Below are positions 43,464-51,742 of a stretch of 64,000 nucleotides of DNA, one piece after another. Within the stretch, counting starts at the first letter, position 1. Every line of letters begins with the position of its first letter. Source of the stretch: Pseudomonas sp. FP198 (GTDB lineage: Bacteria > Pseudomonadota > Gammaproteobacteria > Pseudomonadales > Pseudomonadaceae). Below the pieces are notes generated by a model. It was not told the DNA's origin. It saw only the letters and a list, made by a program, of their open reading frames with translations, and did not search any database. The DNA is taken from assembly GCF_030687895.1 (NCBI RefSeq), contig NZ_CP117452.1, forward strand, positions 2,869,501-2,933,500, written 5' to 3'. Both the position numbers and the translations under genes were made by a program.

Positions 43464-44471
43464 TCATTGCAGCTGAAGTTGGCGAAGCTCACCACCCTCC
43501 TGCCTCAGACGCTGCAGATACACAGTGGCGTCCAGCAGTTGATAAGGGAAATAAAGCCCTGGCGGCGTCGAGGGATGGCCGTCCAGACCGAGCAGACGCT
43601 CCAGGAGCATTGCCACACTGAGGCCGGTCAGCGGTGCGGTACCCGTTGGGTGGACGACGGCATGACGGGTGCGCAGCGGTTTGCCGTTGAGGTCTTCGCC
43701 GGCGAGCTCGATGATGATCTCGGTGGACATCGGCCTGCCCTGGCGTCGGGTTGAGCTGACCCCGATGCCAATGTTGAATTGGACATCTGACGCACCTGTG
43801 GCGGTGGCCAGGCCGACGACATCAATCGACGAAAAGCCTGAGGCCTCGATCTGCGTGCCATCCACGGCGTGGAAGCTGGCCTTGGAGTCCTCGCCTTCGC
43901 GCCAGACGAACACCCCGTCGCGTCGCGTCAACGCGGCTGGCAACATTTTGTTCAGGTGTTCAAAGTCGCTGGCGACGGTCGGCCCGCCGGTGTCCTGTTC
44001 ATCGACCAGCGCGCTGATGCTGATCTCCTGGACCCGGATGAACGCCTGGGCGCAGCTCAATGTAGCCACTGTCGTCGCGCCCGCCATCCATTCGTAGCCC
44101 AGGACTATGGGCGAAGCATCGGGCATGTGCATGTACGTGGCGATTTCCGGTGCGATCTCGAAAATGCCGGAAGAAATGCTGAGGTGCGGCACCCCGCGCT
44201 TTTGTGCATAGCGCAATCCGGCCATCGCGTGGTCCATATAAAAGACCACAACCCCGCTGACCGGGCGAGCGCCAAGTCCCAGGTCGTCTGCAGTGGAGTC
44301 GATCACCACGCCCTGCGCCCCGCCAATTTCCTCAGCGGCCTGCCGAGCCTTGGCAAGGTCACGACCGCCGATCAACAGCGGTACGTCGGGATGAGCGGCG
44401 CGCAGCGCTCGGGCAGTCTGGTGACCAATGGCGCCGGAACCACCCATGAACAAGATAGGATCAAGTGACAT
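43464..44471 (-). CDS. Saccharopine-dehydrogenase-like NAD(P)-binding oxidoreductase
   Basis: A 335-residue soluble protein. The N-terminal Rossmann motif ILFMGGSGAIGHQTARALRA is followed by LLIGGRDLAKARQAAEEIGG, typical of saccharopine-dehydrogenase-like proteins. The substrate is unknown. It is divergent from a TetR gene, and two palindromes in the shared promoter suggest direct repression by that regulator. Repression with an inducing ligand would be typical of such pairs. Confidence 0.8.
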   Translation of the reverse strand: MSLDPILFMGGSGAIGHQTARALRAAHPDVPLLIGGRDLAKARQAAEEIGGAQGVVIDSTADDLGLGARPVSGVVVFYMDHAMAGLRYAQKRGVPHLSISSGIFEIAPEIATYMHMPDASPIVLGYEWMAGATTVATLSCAQAFIRVQEISISALVDEQDTGGPTVASDFEHLNKMLPAALTRRDGVFVWREGEDSKASFHAVDGTQIEASGFSSIDVVGLATATGASDVQFNIGIGVSSTRRQGRPMSTEIIIELAGEDLNGKPLRTRHAVVHPTGTAPLTGLSVAMLLERLLGLDGHPSTPPGLYFPYQLLDATVYLQRLRQEGGELRQLQLQ

Positions 44472-44499
44472 CGTGAGTTCTCCTCGTTTCTGGACTAAA

Positions 44500-44516
44500 A
44501 CCTACTGTTAGTAGGT
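44500..44516. promoter_or_regulatory. Palindromic operator 1 between oxidoreductase and tetR
   Basis: ACCTACTGTTAGTAGGT: 7-base arms around a 3-base centre, 28 bases upstream of the oxidoreductase start. Confidence 0.7.
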
Positions 44517-44542
44517 AAACTATCACGCTCTTACGCCTTGTC

Positions 44543-44559
44543 ACCTACCATTGGTAGGT
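44543..44559. promoter_or_regulatory. Palindromic operator 2 between oxidoreductase and tetR
   Basis: ACCTACCATTGGTAGGT: 8-base arms with a single central base, 23 bases before the tetR start. The outer ACCTAC/GTAGGT halves equal those of operator 1, centre-to-centre distance 43 bases (about four helical turns). Confidence 0.75.
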
Positions 44560-44582
44560 TTTATTGATCTGGATGCGCCACC

Positions 44583-45197
44583 GTGCAGAAACCCATTAAA
44601 ACCGCTACAGGCAATTCCCCTTCCCGCCGACTCTCGAAAGCCGAACGGCGCCGGCAGCTGTTGGACACTGCGTTATTGATCGTGCGCGAGGAAAACGCCG
44701 ACAGCTTGACCCTCGGCCGCCTGGCCGTCCGCGCGGGCGTGTCCAAACCGGTGGTATACGATCATTTCGCCACGCGCTCGGCGCTGTTGATCGAGCTGTA
44801 CAAATGGATTGATACCGAGCGGGTCCGCGCTTTTCGCGAGGCCATGAGCAGGACTGCGCGGAGCCCGGAGGAAACCGCTCAGGTCCTGGCCAGCGCCTAT
44901 ATTCAGTGCGCAGCGGACAACACCGATGAATTCCATGCGGTCGGCGCAGCCCTGGCGGGCAGTGAAGAGAAGGCGGCGGTTTTCCAGGAGCTGCTCGACA
45001 ACTGCGTACGGATGTTCGTGAGCGTACTTGAGCCTCACGCGACGTTGGCAAGCGCAGAACTTGAGCGCTGCTGCACCGGCTTGGTCGGTGCGGGGGAAGC
45101 ACTTGCCGGCGCCCTGGTGCGGGGGCGACATGCTCAGGATGAAGTGATTGAAACGTTCGCCGCGTTGATTCGCGGCGTGTTGAGTCCGCCTGAATAA
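44583..45197 (+). CDS. TetR-family regulator
   Basis: A 204-residue regulator. The N-terminal HTH is complete (RRQLLDTALLIVREENADSL, TLGRLAVRAGVSKPVVYDHF, ATRSALLIELYKWID), followed by a ligand-binding helical domain. It likely represses itself and the divergent oxidoreductase through the two ACCTAC palindromes. A terminator at 45245-45269 separates it from the biosynthetic cassette, so it is not evidently that cassette's regulator. Confidence 0.88.
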   Translation: MQKPIKTATGNSPSRRLSKAERRRQLLDTALLIVREENADSLTLGRLAVRAGVSKPVVYDHFATRSALLIELYKWIDTERVRAFREAMSRTARSPEETAQVLASAYIQCAADNTDEFHAVGAALAGSEEKAAVFQELLDNCVRMFVSVLEPHATLASAELERCCTGLVGAGEALAGALVRGRHAQDEVIETFAALIRGVLSPPE

Positions 45198-45244
45198 GTA
45201 TTCAGGTTCCAGCAATAAGCAATTGCCTACAGATACGCAGCTCT

Positions 45245-45269
45245 GTCACCCGACGGTGACAAAATTTTT
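45245..45269. terminator. Terminator after tetR
   Basis: GTCACC and GGTGAC arms with loop CGAC (45245-45260), followed by AAAATTTTT, so it could work in both directions. It isolates the downstream cassette from the tetR transcript. Confidence 0.7.
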
Positions 45270-45291
45270 GGATCCAAATCCTGGAATCGCC

Positions 45292-45320
45292 TTGACAGGC
45301 TAATGGAGCCGATGAAATAT
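45292..45320 (+). promoter_or_regulatory. Candidate sigma-70 promoter of the biosynthetic cassette
   Basis: A perfect TTGACA -35 (45292-45297), a 17-base spacer and a weak AAATAT -10 (45315-45320). The good -35 and poor -10 would suit an activated promoter. Confidence 0.4.
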
Positions 45321-45393
45321 TTCCCTCCGCTACGGTTCAGCTTCAATCATCATTTGGCGCGGATGCCATAACAATAATCAAATGGAGTTCATG

Positions 45394-45462
45394 ATGGTTT
45401 TCCTCAGTACAGTTCCATCGGTTATCCCGTCGCCCTCCTGCAGTTCCTTGTTTCCCAACTAA
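45394..45462 (+). CDS. Possible 22-codon leader peptide
   Basis: ATG at 45394 with GGAG 6 bases upstream encodes MVFLSTVPSVIPSPSCSSLF plus PN, then TAA. It lies 71 bases before the methyltransferase start. It could be a translated leader controlling the cassette, or chance; its Ser/Pro content and single cysteine are the only notable features. Confidence 0.25.
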   Translation: MVFLSTVPSVIPSPSCSSLFPN

Positions 45463-45532
45463 TCGCTCTATTTGGCGCCTTGGCGCTGAAGAGACTGTTG
45501 TGCAATGCCCATCGTCGTCGGCAGGGATAACC

Positions 45533-46213
45533 ATGAAAATAGTAGACAGTTCGGTTCTGAAGGAATGGTACGACAGCGAATACAGCGCCTGTAATAACGG
45601 TGCTTTATTTGGTGAACTACGCGAAGAGTTCAAACAGTTTTTATCCACCGTGCCTGACGGTCCCGGCGCTGCCCTTGAGCTCGGCTGCGGAGACGGTCGC
45701 AACCTTACCGCCCTGGCGCGCAAGGGCTATAGCCTGCACGGCGTGGACATGGTCGACAGCACGGTACAGAGTCGCAAGCTCAATCCCTGGCTAAAGGACC
45801 TGAACTTCCAGCAGGTTGATATTCTGAGGTACGAGCCATTGCGTGAAGGTTACGACGTACTTGTCTGTTCCGAAGTTCTGCATTTCTTCAATAAAGATGA
45901 ACTTCAAACGGTAATGGCCAAGATTGTCGGTGCGGTAAAGCCTGGCGGATATATTTTCCTTGATCTGTTATCGGACCTGTCGCGGTACTTTCAAGCGACC
46001 GGCGAACCCTTCATCTGGGACAAGGAAGCGGGCTTGTCTGTCCAGGACAGCGAAGGGTTATTTGATGCCTGGCTGGGTGACTTCGACATTTATGCGTCCC
46101 GGCATTTCTTTGATGAGCAAAGTTGGCCATTGAGCGATTCGGCAAACTTGCCAATAGCGCCCTATACCTGGCAAGGCACCTACGTCTCGGTGTGTGCGCG
46201 AAAACGTAAATGA
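45533..46213 (+). CDS. Class I SAM-dependent methyltransferase
   Basis: A 226-residue methyltransferase. Motif I is ALELGCGDGRNLTALARKG (47-65), the acidic end of strand 2 is GVDMVDS (70-76), and post-motif segments are YDVLVCSEVLHFF (107-119) and VKPGGYIFLDLL (135-146). TehB-like small-molecule methyltransferases look similar. AGGGA lies 5 bases before ATG 45533. Codon use is more AT-rich than downstream genes, hinting at foreign origin. First gene of the cassette; its substrate is presumably the cassette product. Confidence 0.85.
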   Translation: MKIVDSSVLKEWYDSEYSACNNGALFGELREEFKQFLSTVPDGPGAALELGCGDGRNLTALARKGYSLHGVDMVDSTVQSRKLNPWLKDLNFQQVDILRYEPLREGYDVLVCSEVLHFFNKDELQTVMAKIVGAVKPGGYIFLDLLSDLSRYFQATGEPFIWDKEAGLSVQDSEGLFDAWLGDFDIYASRHFFDEQSWPLSDSANLPIAPYTWQGTYVSVCARKRK

Positions 46214-46248
46214 CTTTGCGACATTCAGCTTGAAAAGGATATTGAGCC

Positions 46249-47790
46249 ATGCAACTTTTCCATCAGGTTATCGCCAGCAATGCCAGGAAATACCCGTCCA
46301 AGCCAGCCTTCATCCTCGACGGGCAAGCGACTTCCTATCAGCAACTGCAGCAGCGCGCGGATGACATCGCCTCGGTGCTCCCCCTGCTCGGCATCGCGCC
46401 CGGTGACCGGGTGGGCCTGTACGCGCCCATTTCCGTTGACTTGATTGCAGGTTATCTGGGCCTGTTGCAGGCTGGGGTAATCAGCGCAGCGACGCATCAC
46501 ACCTTGAGTCGTACCAAGCTGATCCATCAGCTCAAGCACTCGGGCGCCAGGGTACTGATCACCGATTGTACCGATGACCTGCCTGGCCTGATTGACGAGG
46601 CTGGCCTGGAACTGGTCCTGCTTACCGTTCCAGCCCAGGTTGCGGTGCCCAAGGTCATGCAGCTTGCCGATGCCATCGCTGCGCCCGGAGGAAGGAACGC
46701 CGCGCCCTCCTCTCCGTTGCCCGCTGACCCTGAACGTCCCACCTCGATCTTCTATACCTCGGGGTCATCCTTCAATCCGAAAGGCGTGCTCGTCAATCAC
46801 CGCATCATGTTGGCGGCCTGTAGCCGGGTGACTGCGTATCTGCAAAACAGCCCTGATGATCGTGTCCTCAGTTATTCCACGCTGGCATCCGACTACGGCG
46901 TGTACAACGTGATGATGCCGCTGTATGTCGGGGCCACCAGTGTCATCGAGAGCCGGCCTGCCGGCAGCGCCGAGGAGGTGCTCGCGGTGGTCGAACGCGA
47001 GAGGGTCACGGCGATGCATGTCTTCCCCCCGGTGTTTTTCCTGCTGGCCAATACGGGCCCGCACTGGCAGGCGCGCGTGCCTGGCTTGCGCTACATCTCC
47101 AGCAGCGGGCAGGCCCTCTACAGTCGTCATATCCAGCGGATCCGCGAAGCCCTGCCCGCGGTGCGGATTTTTTCCAACTACGGGCTCACCGAGTGCAAGC
47201 GCGTGAGCTACCTGCCGCCCGAAGAAATCGACCGACGCCCGACCTCGGTGGGCAAGCCGTTGCCGGGGGTCAGCGTGTACCTGGTAGACGAACAGGGCCG
47301 GCGTATCGAGCAGCCTGGCCAAGTCGGTGAGTTGCTGGTGACCAGCGACTACCTGATGCTCGAGTACTGGAACATGCCCGAAGCGAATGCCAGCGCCTTC
47401 GTCCATGATGCCTTCGGCCATTCACGGCTGTATCGCACCGGAGACCTGTTCAAGCAGGACGCCGAAGGCTACCTCTACTACGTCGCCCGCAAGGACGACG
47501 TCTTCGCGCGCAATATCTGGAACGTCAATCCGCGAGAAATCGAGCAGTGCCTGGCCGCGCATCCAGCGGTCGCCGAGGTGCTCGTGGTGCCGGTTGCCGA
47601 CGAGTCGGCCGGGCACGTGCCCAAGGCTTGCATCGTGCTTGATGCCGATCATGGCCAGACCAGCGAACAGGCATTGCTCGATCACTGCAAGGCGCACCTG
47701 GACTGGCACATGGTCCCGGCCCAGTGGACATTCCTCGAGGCCTTGCCGAAAACCGATTCGGGCAAGTTCACCACCAAAGGATTGATCTGA
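46249..47790 (+). CDS. AMP-forming acyl/aminoacyl ligase (ANL superfamily)
   Basis: A 513-residue adenylate-forming enzyme that should activate a carboxylic acid. The P-loop is TSGSSFNPKGV (170-180), then YGLTEC (311-316), YRTGD (395-399) and a C-terminal lysine in LPKTDSGKF (K506). The stretch YLPPEEIDRRPTSVGKPLPG strongly recalls exosortase-A-associated ligases and related carrier-loading enzymes. The hinge region reads ARKDDVFARNIWNVNPREIE, lacking the usual Gly-Arg before Lys-Asp. No carrier protein is fused or adjacent, so the acyl adenylate may go to CoA, to an amine, or to a carrier elsewhere. AAGGA precedes the ATG by 9 bases. Confidence 0.87.
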   Translation: MQLFHQVIASNARKYPSKPAFILDGQATSYQQLQQRADDIASVLPLLGIAPGDRVGLYAPISVDLIAGYLGLLQAGVISAATHHTLSRTKLIHQLKHSGARVLITDCTDDLPGLIDEAGLELVLLTVPAQVAVPKVMQLADAIAAPGGRNAAPSSPLPADPERPTSIFYTSGSSFNPKGVLVNHRIMLAACSRVTAYLQNSPDDRVLSYSTLASDYGVYNVMMPLYVGATSVIESRPAGSAEEVLAVVERERVTAMHVFPPVFFLLANTGPHWQARVPGLRYISSSGQALYSRHIQRIREALPAVRIFSNYGLTECKRVSYLPPEEIDRRPTSVGKPLPGVSVYLVDEQGRRIEQPGQVGELLVTSDYLMLEYWNMPEANASAFVHDAFGHSRLYRTGDLFKQDAEGYLYYVARKDDVFARNIWNVNPREIEQCLAAHPAVAEVLVVPVADESAGHVPKACIVLDADHGQTSEQALLDHCKAHLDWHMVPAQWTFLEALPKTDSGKFTTKGLI

Positions 47791-47808
47791 CAGCAGGAGC
47801 GCCATGTC

Positions 47809-48837
47809 ATGAAAATTTTACCGCAATCCATGGATGACACCGACCTCGACCGGGACCTGCAAAAAAGCGCCATGCTCAAGCTCGCCGGGCATTTCCACAG
47901 TCTGGCGACAGGCGCCAGCCAGGTGCCCATGCAGTCTCTTGGCAGCCACTTGCGCGCCGAGATCCAGGATCCAAAGGTTCTCGATTACCACGATCGCCTG
48001 ATCGAAGGGGCAGGACCGTTGTTCTCCCACTTTCTCGCCAGCGTGCCGTACATTCTCGAGGAATTGTCCAGGATTGGCGTAGCCCTGACCCGCCTGGCCG
48101 AGGCCAATATCCGAGAAACAGGCCAGACCTTCAGTCTGTTCGAAGTGGACGCCTTTGATGGCAGTAACGGCCGCGCCGTTGCTGGCCATTCCAACGGGCT
48201 GATCCGCAGTTTCACCTCATCGCCGAATCGGGCCAACCAGGTTGCCTTCGACCGGTATGCCGACCCGGCGCTGTCGCGGTTCTATCCGCAGTCGGTGTTC
48301 AAGGTGACACCGGACCTGCTGGAGCAACCCGAGTACAGGCTTTTCAGCCAGGGCTTCGACTTCATTTACGAGATGGCCGCGTTCCAGTTCTACAGCCGCG
48401 ACCGTGACCGCCAGATTGCCCATATCCAGCAATTTCTCAAGCCTGGCGGCCTGGTGTTTTTCCTTGAAAAGCTCAACCACCCGGACCCGGAGGAATACCT
48501 GCGCAGGGAACGGGTCAAGGATGAGCAATTCAAGACCCGCTATTTCAGCGAGGAAGAAATCCACTGGAAACGCCAGCAGATGCTTGAGCAAATGCAGAAT
48601 GGCCAGGTCACCTTCGAAGAATTGGCAGGCGCCCTGTGCGCCCGGTTCAAGTGCGTCCATCTGTTGTGGAACAGCAGCAATTTCTGTGAGTTCGTCGCCT
48701 CCGACGATCCACAGCAAATCGAGCGCTTGGTTCAGCTGTTGGGCCCGGTGGTGCAACCTGCGGATTTCTGTTTCGAGGGCTCGCGCCTGGGCGCCGTGGC
48801 AACGCTGCGCGGTGCCGGAGGGCCAGACGATGCTTGA
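47809..48837 (+). CDS. Methyltransferase-like protein with degenerate SAM motif
   Basis: A 342-residue protein. The N-terminal ~100 residues are helical (VPYILEELSRIGVALTRLAE). A Rossmann-like half follows: strand 1 and loop read FSLFEVDAFDGSNGR (109-122), where class I methyltransferases carry E.G.G.G, and later strands FDFIYEMAAFQFY and LKPGGLVFFLEKLNH look conventional. It is probably a methyltransferase relative with altered cofactor pocket or an auxiliary partner. AGGAG lies 9 bases before the ATG; its stop overlaps the next gene by 8 bases. Confidence 0.65.
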   Translation: MKILPQSMDDTDLDRDLQKSAMLKLAGHFHSLATGASQVPMQSLGSHLRAEIQDPKVLDYHDRLIEGAGPLFSHFLASVPYILEELSRIGVALTRLAEANIRETGQTFSLFEVDAFDGSNGRAVAGHSNGLIRSFTSSPNRANQVAFDRYADPALSRFYPQSVFKVTPDLLEQPEYRLFSQGFDFIYEMAAFQFYSRDRDRQIAHIQQFLKPGGLVFFLEKLNHPDPEEYLRRERVKDEQFKTRYFSEEEIHWKRQQMLEQMQNGQVTFEELAGALCARFKCVHLLWNSSNFCEFVASDDPQQIERLVQLLGPVVQPADFCFEGSRLGAVATLRGAGGPDDA

Positions 48838-50011
48838 GCTTGCCGAGCAGGCGTTCCATCCGGCCGCACAACCCTCGCTGTGTCAGCGGGCCGTCGAGCA
48901 CTTGCCCGGCTGGCGCGAGCGGGCCGCCGCGGCTGAAGCGAATCGACGCCTTAGCGACAGCACCTTCGACGAATTGTTTGCCGGCGGCTGGCTGGACCTA
49001 TTGACGCCCCGCGCGCCGGCGACGAGCAGCGGACACTGGCCGACACTGGTGGAAAGCGCGCGGATCGCCGCGCGGGCGTGCGCCTCCACGGGCTGGATGC
49101 TCGCGCTGGTGGGCGGCCACGGCGCCATCGCCCGACGACTGCCGCCTGCCTGCACGGACCAGCTCTACACCGATGGCCCACGACAGCTCTTCGCCTCAGC
49201 CTCCGTCAGTGCCGATAGCCGGCTGACCTTTGAATCCGCCGGGGTACGGATCGACGGGCGCTGGCGCTTCGGTTCAGGGATCGAGGACGCGACCTGGCTG
49301 ATGCTCAACGCCCCCTGCCCCAACCACCCGGACGCGGCTCACACCCCACGGTTCCTGGTGCTGGTCGCCGCCCACGAAGTCGAAAGACTCGACAGTTGGG
49401 ACAGCTGTGGTATGGCGGCGACCGGCTCCCATGACGTACTGACCCGCCAATTGCTGGTGCCGCATGCTCGCGTATTCGCGCTGCATGAAGTGTTCGCGCA
49501 GGCCACGCATGCGCCGGCGTCCGACTACATCGATCGCATGCCCCTCGTGCCTTACCTCACCACATCGATCATCGGTCCGCTGCTGGGGTGCGCGGAGGGT
49601 GCTCTTGGCGCGTTTGTCACTGGGCTCAACGGTTCGGTGGCGGTGAGCGATCCGCGGATCGCCGAGCAGGCCGCCCACTCGGCAGCACAGCTATACAGCG
49701 CCGGGTTGTTGTATGACTCGCTGATCACCCGACTGCATGACGCCGGCATGAATGACCGGCCGCCAGATACGCGACAACTGATGCAACTCAAGCGCGACCG
49801 CGCCTATCTGGCGGGCCAGTGCGTGCAGGCCGTGCGCCGTCTGGTGGAAAGGCTCGGTGCGTCGTCCCTCGTCGCCGGCAACCCGCTCCAGCGCCATTGG
49901 CGTGACGTCCAGGCCATGGCCGCGCATCGAGACGTTGCCTGGAACGAGGCGATGCTGGCCAGCGGCGATGCGCTGCTGCGGCCCGTCGCCGCCGGCACTG
50001 CAAAGAACTGA
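48830..50011 (+). CDS. Acyl-CoA-dehydrogenase-fold flavin monooxygenase (HsaA/HpaB-like)
   Basis: A 393-residue protein of the group D flavin monooxygenase type, about the length of HsaA. Characteristic segments are [34 protein letters not shown] and a C-terminal four-helix domain with [20 protein letters not shown]. These enzymes use reduced flavin from a separate reductase to hydroxylate phenols or oxidise amines; no reductase gene is in the cassette. ATG 48830 has GGAGGG 7 bases upstream and overlaps the upstream gene. The substrate is unknown. Confidence 0.8.
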   Translation: MLELAEQAFHPAAQPSLCQRAVEHLPGWRERAAAAEANRRLSDSTFDELFAGGWLDLLTPRAPATSSGHWPTLVESARIAARACASTGWMLALVGGHGAIARRLPPACTDQLYTDGPRQLFASASVSADSRLTFESAGVRIDGRWRFGSGIEDATWLMLNAPCPNHPDAAHTPRFLVLVAAHEVERLDSWDSCGMAATGSHDVLTRQLLVPHARVFALHEVFAQATHAPASDYIDRMPLVPYLTTSIIGPLLGCAEGALGAFVTGLNGSVAVSDPRIAEQAAHSAAQLYSAGLLYDSLITRLHDAGMNDRPPDTRQLMQLKRDRAYLAGQCVQAVRRLVERLGASSLVAGNPLQRHWRDVQAMAAHRDVAWNEAMLASGDALLRPVAAGTAKN

Positions 50012-50045
50012 TCTGTTTCCAATCGACTATTTCAAAGAGGTCCCC

Positions 50046-50432
50046 ATGTTCATTCGCAACATATCCGAGGTCGAGAAAACCCCTTACTTCGTCGAGTGGG
50101 GTGCCGGCACGAGTCATCGCTTGCTCACTGAACGTGACGCCATGGGCTTTACGCTGTGCCATACCGTCGTGCGTGCGGGTACAGAGTCGCTTTTGCAGTA
50201 CCGCAATCATCTGGAGGCCTGTTATTGCATCGCCGGAGAAGGTGAAGTCGAAGACATGCACGGCAATGTCTTTGCGATCCGGCCTGGCGATGTCTACGTG
50301 CTCGATCAGCATGACCGGCATTTCCTGCGCGGTGGTAAGGACCAGGACCTGATCCTGGTCAGCGTCTTCAATCCGCCACTGCGCGGTGACGAACGACACA
50401 ATCTCAACGACAGTTCGGGGTCGGCCTACTGA
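50046..50432 (+). CDS. EctC-like cupin (ectoine-synthase family cyclase)
   Basis: A 128-residue protein that aligns across its whole length with ectoine synthase. It begins [18 protein letters not shown] and carries [19 protein letters not shown] (52-70), [19 protein letters not shown] (81-99) and [13 protein letters not shown] (106-118). The EctC iron ligands Glu57, Tyr85 and His93 (P. lautus numbering, from memory) correspond to Glu57, Tyr84 and His92 here; Thr40, Tyr52, His55 and the C-terminal Glu are kept. EctA and EctB homologues are absent, so ectoine itself is unlikely. A cyclocondensation on another acylated amine is the natural guess. AGAGG lies 5 bases before the ATG. Confidence 0.88.
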   Translation: MFIRNISEVEKTPYFVEWGAGTSHRLLTERDAMGFTLCHTVVRAGTESLLQYRNHLEACYCIAGEGEVEDMHGNVFAIRPGDVYVLDQHDRHFLRGGKDQDLILVSVFNPPLRGDERHNLNDSSGSAY

Positions 50433-50480
50433 TGATTTTCTGCGCTGCCACGCCCCGTCGCTTGTCCGCAGGAGGTTTCC

Positions 50481-51704
50481 ATGCGTAAGGATTACCTCGC
50501 TTTTTTCATTTCGTTGTTTCTGTCGCGGCTGGCGGATCAGATCCTGCTGTTCATCGTGCCGCTGGTGGTGTTCCAGACGACCAACAGCGCGGCCTGGGCC
50601 GGGCTGGCGTTTTTCGTCGAGTCGCTGCCGCGGTTCCTCGCGTTTCCGTTGTGTGGCGCCCTGTGCGACAAGTATTCGCCCATCAGGATCCTGCACATCA
50701 GCCAGATCTACCGGGCGCTGCTGTGTGTCGCGGCGATGGCGCTGCATGGGGTCTTCGGTGGTATCGCCTGGGTCGTGGTGCTGTCAGCGGTGTGCGGGGT
50801 GCTGACCACCCAAGGCATCATGGCGCGCGAAGTGCTGATGCCGCACATCTTCCAGCACTACAGCTACACCAAGACCTTGTCCTACTCGCAGATCGCCGAC
50901 CAGACCGGCCTGGTCCTCGGGCCATTGGTGGCGGCCCTGATGCTGGAAGTGTGGGCCTGGCATTGGGTGGTGCTGTGGATCGCCGGGTTGTTCCTGCTGG
51001 CCGATCTGAGCATGCTGGTTTGGCAACGCCTCAGCCGTATCACCCTTGAGGTTTTCGAGCAGCATCAGGACATCTGGTTGCAACCGCTGCGGATTGCCTT
51101 CGGGCATATCCGTAACCTGGCGGAGCTGAAGAAAATCATCACCCTGGCGGTAGGCGTCAACCTGGTCGTGGGTGTCACCTTGGCCACCTCGGCGGCCATG
51201 GTGCTTGGCGAGTACAGCGCCGGCAAGGACGACTATGCGGGCCTGCAGGCGGCTGGCGCGGTGACAACGATCGTGATCCTGTTCTTTCTCGCCCGGGTGG
51301 CCCTGCCTCTGCGCGTCTCGGGAGGCGTCGGCTATTCGATGATCGCCGCGGGAGGCTTCATCAGCGCCCTGAGCCCGAACCTGGTCGGCTACGTCGTGGG
51401 CTTCCTGCTGATCGTCGGCTTCGACAAGATGTTCAACGTCTACATGCGCACGATCCGGCAACAGGTGATTCCGCCCAAGGATTTCGGCAAGACGGTGGGC
51501 GTGATCACGTTGCTCAACAACCTGTCGCAGCCGTTGGCCGGCTTGTTGGTAGCGGTGCTGGCGGCGCCCTTGGGCACGCAACCGGTGATCCTGATTTTGG
51601 CCGTGCTAGCCACGCTCCTGGGAGCCGCGGCGTGGTGGTGGTTTGCAAAGGCCCGAAGCCCCCTCACCGCCTCGATTCTGGCGGAGCAGGAAATCGGCAA
51701 GTGA
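50481..51704 (+). CDS. MFS exporter (EntS/MFS_3-like)
   Basis: A 407-residue major-facilitator transporter with about 11-12 membrane spans. The N-terminal SRLADQILLFIVPLVVFQTT, the loop CDKYSPIRILHISQIYR (motif A-like) and YSQIADQTGLVLGPLVAALM fit MFS_3/EntS-type exporters. AGGAGG precedes the ATG. As last gene of the cassette it probably exports the product or provides self-resistance. A GC hairpin at 51714-51734 follows. Confidence 0.88.
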   Translation: MRKDYLAFFISLFLSRLADQILLFIVPLVVFQTTNSAAWAGLAFFVESLPRFLAFPLCGALCDKYSPIRILHISQIYRALLCVAAMALHGVFGGIAWVVVLSAVCGVLTTQGIMAREVLMPHIFQHYSYTKTLSYSQIADQTGLVLGPLVAALMLEVWAWHWVVLWIAGLFLLADLSMLVWQRLSRITLEVFEQHQDIWLQPLRIAFGHIRNLAELKKIITLAVGVNLVVGVTLATSAAMVLGEYSAGKDDYAGLQAAGAVTTIVILFFLARVALPLRVSGGVGYSMIAAGGFISALSPNLVGYVVGFLLIVGFDKMFNVYMRTIRQQVIPPKDFGKTVGVITLLNNLSQPLAGLLVAVLAAPLGTQPVILILAVLATLLGAAAWWWFAKARSPLTASILAEQEIGK

Positions 51705-51713
51705 AAATGGCTG

Positions 51714-51734
51714 GACGACCCGCGGCAGGTCGTC
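51714..51734. terminator. Hairpin between convergent MFS and DUF1810 genes
   Basis: GACGACC and GGTCGTC arms around CGCGGCA, 10 bases after the MFS stop and just before the DUF1810 stop. No T-run, so the strength is doubtful. Confidence 0.4.
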
Positions 51735-51742
51735 TCGCCACG

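Larger units (their letters stand above)
45198..45532. other. Leader and promoter region of the biosynthetic cassette
   Basis: 335 bases holding a terminator (45245-45269), a candidate promoter (45292-45320) and about 210 bases of potential untranslated leader that includes a 22-codon open frame (45394-45462). It is distinctly AT-richer than the flanks. No known riboswitch fold is recognised. Confidence 0.55.

Noticed and set aside
50046..50432. Part of a true ectoine biosynthesis operon
   Set aside because: No EctA acetyltransferase or EctB aminotransferase is beside it, and the neighbouring enzymes do not belong to the ectoine route.
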